Shown here: positions 60,819-64,000 of the stretch, piece by piece | Layout of the letters: each line of letters opens with the position of its first letter | Position numbering within the stretch: the first letter of the stretch is position 1 | Assembly: GCA_040398805.1 (NCBI GenBank) | Contig: JBBATK010000012.1 | Span: 1 to 64,000, forward strand | Reading direction: 5' to 3' | DNA length: 64,000 bases | From: JBBATK01 sp040398805 | GTDB lineage: Bacteria > Bacteroidota > Ignavibacteria > Kapaibacteriales > NICIL-2 | Translations under genes and position numbers: made by a program | The notes under the pieces: generated by a model | The model's input: only the letters and a program-made list of their open reading frames with translations | Told to the model about the DNA's origin: nothing | The model's database searches: none

Positions 60819-63800
60819 TCACTTCCTCTGTTGTTCAAGCTCTTCCACCCGCTTTTCGAGTTGACGGATCTTCTCGACGAGCAGTTCGATGTAATGGACG
60901 CTCATCATGCCCTTCGCATCGGTATTCACCTGGTCGGGATGCGTCGTCTGCACCTCCTGAGCCAGATACCCGATGTGGATCTTGTCGTCGCGACCGTCTT
61001 TCCACTTGTAGTACACCACATCGCCGTCGCGGCGAATGACATCCTTCAAGCGGGCATCGGAGGATTCGAAGAAGGCCGTAGCGGTGACGTTCCCCGCGGA
61101 GGAGATGCGCATGCGCTCGGCGGCGGTAGCGCCGCCCGCCATGGTGCGGAAGACGAGGTCGAATGCTTCGGTGTTATTGCCCACATTCGTCGTCACCGAT
61201 TCGATGACCGAACCGATCTCCGTGTTGGCCGACGTCGTCGCCGTCGCAAACTCAAGACCTGTGCCCAAGCCGACTGCTGGATTGCCGCTGCTTTGCCCAT
61301 CCAGACGCATGACGGGAACCGTCGTGTTCGTCGTTGCCAACGTATTCGTTACGTGCAGCCGCGCAGCGGGAGCGCCTGTTCCGATACCGACGTTTCCGTC
61401 ACCTTGTATACGCATGATCTCGCTACTCTGCGTACTCGACAGACCGACATTGAACGTATATCTATCGTTGACTCCGGGGATCTGGAGACGGAACGTATTC
61501 GACGCGATACCCTGTCCGAAGAACTGGTGATCGTTGTTGGCCACCTCGAACATGACGATTTTCCTGTTTGCCGTCGTCTGACCTAACTGAAGCTGCGCGT
61601 TCGGCGTCGTGGTACCGATACCGATGTTTCCGTTTGCCAGGACATTCAACAAATGCGGACTACTGTGGTGGCCTAACGAAAGAAAGTTGGACGTCGAACC
61701 CGAACCGACATAATTGAATCCTACATAGCCGGCATTGTACGCCGATAGCGCACGTCCCATGATATGGAGGACAGTCCCATTCACCGGCAACGCACTATTG
61801 ATTGAAGACGATGCATAACTCCAAGAGTCCGCTCCGGTCGGATTTATCTGCATTACGCCGATACTATTGGAACCGGAACCGGTTATCGTGAGACGCGAAT
61901 CAGGAGTCGTTGTTCCGATTCCTACGTTGCCATCCGACGTAACGCGCATGCGCTCAGAAATTGTTCCTGTACCACCCCTCGTTCCGAATGCCAGCGACCC
62001 TGCTTGATTGGAGCTTCCATTCACCAAGTCGATCTGAGCTGAGGCGTTCACACTCGTCCCGTAGACGAAGCGTATGCCGGCGCCGCGCCTATCGGACACA
62101 GTACCATTGTTCCTGAGCACAAGGGCCTGCTCTCCCACACCGTAGCCGAGATCGGTGTTGCTGGACACGACCTCAAGAAGAGCACCGGGGGTCGTGGTTC
62201 CGATGCCGACGAAGCCACTACTGGTGATCCGCATGCGCTCGGTGTTGTTCGTCCGCATGACAAGCGGGAAGGCGTTCGTTGCGCCAAGGAACTGCGTGGT
62301 GGAGTCGGTAAGGGCGTTGCCCGTAAGTCCCCACCCGCTTGCTCCGGCCAGCAACGCCGCACGCGTCGTCTTCGTGACTTGGTTACTACTGTTGATCATA
62401 AGCACCGAGTCCGTTGCTGCAGCTGAAGCTGCACTGGACAGTGTGAGCGTACCACCGACAGTGGTGGCGCCGGACAGCGTATTGACACCCGCGCCGGACT
62501 GCGTGTACCCACCGCTCGTGGTGATGCCGGTGACCGCGGCGATGGCGCCGGAGGAGTTGACCTGGAATTGGCTCGTTGAGCCAACAGACAGAAGAGACGA
62601 CGGGGTCATCGTGCCAATTCCCAAATTTCCTGCCAGATAATTATTAGCTGTTCCCGATCCAAACAATCCATATCCGCTATTGTTAGTCCATTGTATTGAC
62701 CTCCAATCAAAAGCAGCGGTTAAAACAGGATTGATATACAAACCACGTGTTGTTCCAATTGCACCACCTGTTTGATTTATAGTAGGATTTATCAATATCA
62801 TTCCTAAAGTGCCATTTCCACTTGTTGGCTCAAAAATATCTTGAACCAATACAGTATTTCTTTCTCCACTTGTGTGTGTATTTATTGATAAGTGTCTCAA
62901 TCTAATTGCAGAAATCGCACCATTGCCTCCATATATATTCAAACCTGAGGTTGATGTTACGGGAATATAATCATTGCCTGCAATAACACCATTATCTTGT
63001 ACTCTAAATCCGACTGTACCATCAACATTCTGAATAATTAAAGCATTTGTTGCGCTTGTGTTACCAGTTCCCCGGAATAAAACATTTCCGTTGACTTGTA
63101 AAGCGGAACCAGGTGTGGTGGTGCCGATGCCGACGTTGCCCGCGCTCGTGATACGCATGCGTTCGGTGTTGTTCGTCCTCGCAACAAAATCCACCGCATC
63201 GGTGGTGCCGATGAAGTTCGTCGAGGCGCTGGTGCCCGTGTTGCCGGTCAGCGCCCAGGCATTGCCGGCGACGAGGTTCGCAGGCGTGATGCGCGAGACC
63301 TGGTTGCTGGCGTTGATGACGAGCACGTTCTCGCCCGTCGTCGCGGTGACGGTCGGCAGCCCGGTAAGAGCGAGCCGCCCGGTGGTCCCGCTCGCGATGG
63401 TGACCGCGGTGGCGGCGGTGGTGTTGCCGATCGTGGTCGCCGCCGTGCCCGTCGTGTTGAGGGCGATGGTGCCCGCCGCGGTGATGCCCGTCGCCGCGGC
63501 GATGGCGCCCGACGAATTCACCTGGAAGAGGTCGCCGTTGCCCACCGTCAGCATCGCCACCGGGGTGGCATCGCCGATGCCGACGTTGCCGGAAGTTGTG
63601 AATGTTGCAGTTATGGTCTCTGACGATTGAGAGCGGACATCTAACCCCGCAGAATATAACGACAAGGGTTTCCAAGACACACTCGGCGCCAGTGACAATA
63701 TCTCGGCTCTGTCGCTTGTTGTGTTATATGCCAACGCTAATGCAGCACCATTTGCGCTGCCAGCGTTAGGACCAAAAACAGAGTAGCCAGTTGACCAGCC

Positions 63801-64000
63801 GAAAACACTTGCTCCCGTTCCTGTTGTACTTACTACAGACAATCTCCCGAACGGAGTCGTCGTGCCGATGCCGACGTTGCCGTCACCGGTGATTCTCATC
63901 CTGATTGGCGACGCCACACCATCCGTAGCGCCGGGACCTCTGACGGTGAAATCCAGATTCGCCAGATTCGTGAAGGCGTTACCAAAACCAGGGGTGCCTG
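60819..64000 (-). CDS. Tail-fibre-like protein with C-terminal S74 self-cleaving chaperone domain, partial
   Basis: The frame is open to the right edge, so the N-terminus and signal peptide lie beyond it; about 1060 residues are seen. Most of the protein is repeated beta-strand units punctuated by NVGIGTTTP (at least a dozen variants), often followed by LxVxxxxxFQVNSSGAIAA and preceded by RTNNTERMRITSSG. The C-terminus (about the last 90 residues) is a peptidase-S74/endosialidase chaperone: SSDARLKDVI, with the Ser-Asp that autocleaves, GYLAQEVQTTHPDQV and a final coiled coil EKIRQLEKRVEELEQQRK that should trimerise the fibre. S74 cleavage would release the chaperone after folding. A GTG at 63917 is not a convincing start because the same repeat style continues upstream of it. 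First gene of the cluster visible here. Confidence 0.9.
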   Translation of the reverse strand, partial: GTPGFGNAFTNLANLDFTVRGPGATDGVASPIRMRITGDGNVGIGTTTPFGRLSVVSTTGTGASVFGWSTGYSVFGPNAGSANGAALALAYNTTSDRAEILSLAPSVSWKPLSLYSAGLDVRSQSSETITATFTTSGNVGIGDATPVAMLTVGNGDLFQVNSSGAIAAATGITAAGTIALNTTGTAATTIGNTTAATAVTIASGTTGRLALTGLPTVTATTGENVLVINASNQVSRITPANLVAGNAWALTGNTGTSASTNFIGTTDAVDFVARTNNTERMRITSAGNVGIGTTTPGSALQVNGNVLFRGTGNTSATNALIIQNVDGTVGFRVQDNGVIAGNDYIPVTSTSGLNIYGGNGAISAIRLRHLSINTHTSGERNTVLVQDIFEPTSGNGTLGMILINPTINQTGGAIGTTRGLYINPVLTAAFDWRSIQWTNNSGYGLFGSGTANNYLAGNLGIGTMTPSSLLSVGSTSQFQVNSSGAIAAVTGITTSGGYTQSGAGVNTLSGATTVGGTLTLSSAASAAATDSVLMINSSNQVTKTTRAALLAGASGWGLTGNALTDSTTQFLGATNAFPLVMRTNNTERMRITSSGFVGIGTTTPGALLEVVSSNTDLGYGVGEQALVLRNNGTVSDRRGAGIRFVYGTSVNASAQIDLVNGSSNQAGSLAFGTRGGTGTISERMRVTSDGNVGIGTTTPDSRLTITGSGSNSIGVMQINPTGADSWSYASSSINSALPVNGTVLHIMGRALSAYNAGYVGFNYVGSGSTSNFLSLGHHSSPHLLNVLANGNIGIGTTTPNAQLQLGQTTANRKIVMFEVANNDHQFFGQGIASNTFRLQIPGVNDRYTFNVGLSSTQSSEIMRIQGDGNVGIGTGAPAARLHVTNTLATTNTTVPVMRLDGQSSGNPAVGLGTGLEFATATTSANTEIGSVIESVTTNVGNNTEAFDLVFRTMAGGATAAERMRISSAGNVTATAFFESSDARLKDVIRRDGDVVYYKWKDGRDDKIHIGYLAQEVQTTHPDQVNTDAKGMMSVHYIELLVEKIRQLEKRVEELEQQRK
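62170..62612 (-). repeat. Fibre repeat unit B
   Basis: About 145 codons. In protein order it starts TPSSLLSVGSTSQFQVNSS and ends with NNTERMRITSSGFVGIGTTTPG, including a SSNQVTKTTRAALLAGASGWGLTGN segment. It is homologous to unit A at 63110-63565, with which it shares order and many residues. Confidence 0.75.
62615..63107 (-). other. AT-rich cassette inside the fibre gene
   Basis: About 490 bp are visibly AT-rich (roughly 35-40% GC by eye per 60-base line) against about 60% in the flanks. The reading frame is unbroken. It encodes GTTRGLYINPVLTAAFDW and GAISAIRLRHLSINTH stretches, unlike the flanking repeat units. It lies exactly between two homologous repeat units, so recombination or cassette exchange is plausible. 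Confidence 0.75.
63110..63565 (-). repeat. Fibre repeat unit A
   Basis: About 150 codons, with TPVAMLTVGNGDLFQVNSS at one end and NNTERMRITSAGNVGIGTTTPG at the other, and a central ASNQVSRITPANLVAGNAWALTGN segment. It corresponds position for position to unit B at 62170-62612; the Ala/Thr/Gly-rich stretch between the two anchors differs. Confidence 0.75.

Noticed and set aside
52874..64000. Prophage or tail-like particle locus
   Set aside because: Only receptor-type modules are present; no capsid, sheath, baseplate, terminase, holin or integrase gene is seen, and the visible proteins carry signal peptides. A prophage beyond the right edge cannot be excluded.

Overview
The window is chromosomal DNA from a fairly GC-rich member of the Bacteroidota/Chlorobiota-Ignavibacteria superphylum. 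I infer a Kapabacteria/Ignavibacteria-like lineage, but there is no rRNA here to prove it. The reasons are: two large secreted proteins that end in type IX secretion (T9SS) type-A sorting domains; a CarboxypepD_reg/TonB receptor; several start-proximal TAnnTTTG boxes of the Bacteroidota -7 type; few obvious Shine-Dalgarno sequences; and a MurE with the DNPR motif of meso-diaminopimelate ligases. No transposase, integrase, CRISPR array or prophage core gene was seen. Most of the window is ordinary, tightly packed housekeeping sequence.

Layout. 1-6200: N-terminal part of a low-complexity Lys/Ala-rich protein with 18-bp tandem repeats, dusB, a diacylglycerol glucosyltransferase-like enzyme, a YihY/BrkB membrane protein, a PolB-type 3'-5' exonuclease and a LysE exporter. 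6400-12964: a soluble receiver-histidine kinase, a YciO/Sua5 protein, a cation diffusion facilitator, cdsA, an orphan pntB and an arginase-family enzyme. 13026-20462: two outer-membrane beta-barrel candidates, a methyltransferase, pyk, rho, and mraZ-rsmH without the rest of the dcw cluster. 20861-30350: nitroreductase, a MazG-like gene, lipoprotein and TonB-receptor run, an OmpR-type regulator without a kinase, a GH57 branching enzyme, a gamma-glutamyltransferase and another beta-barrel protein. One tRNA-Met(CAT) lies at 30366-30438. 30515-45324: a DcuC-like carrier, a T9SS subtilase with two small uncharacterised partners, a T9SS sialidase-fold protein, a GH2-like ectodomain fused to a polytopic membrane domain, hrcA, a MalK/UgpC-type ATPase and an unknown gene. 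45312-52828: a minus-strand envelope run tatC, polyprenyl synthase, Bax-inhibitor-1 family, TPR protein and lptF/G-type permease, with murE divergent from it.

The most unusual part is 52874-64000, a minus-strand cluster of four long secreted or surface proteins only 5-13 bp apart. In transcription order they are: a tail-fibre protein with a C-terminal S74 self-cleaving chaperone domain (its N-terminus lies beyond the right edge); an FGE/C-type-lectin-fold protein; a giant beta-strand-repeat protein with a phage-tail-like polyglycine domain; and a second FGE-fold protein that carries a LamG-like domain. The two FGE proteins are paralogues that share an unusual N-terminal module. The fibre gene is mosaic: an AT-rich cassette of about 490 bp sits between two homologous repeat units. 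I read the cluster as a chromosomally encoded surface-adhesion apparatus built from phage receptor-binding modules; that role is inference.

Starts were moved inward from the longest open frame wherever the family N-terminus, a signal peptide or a promoter box made an internal ATG more likely.
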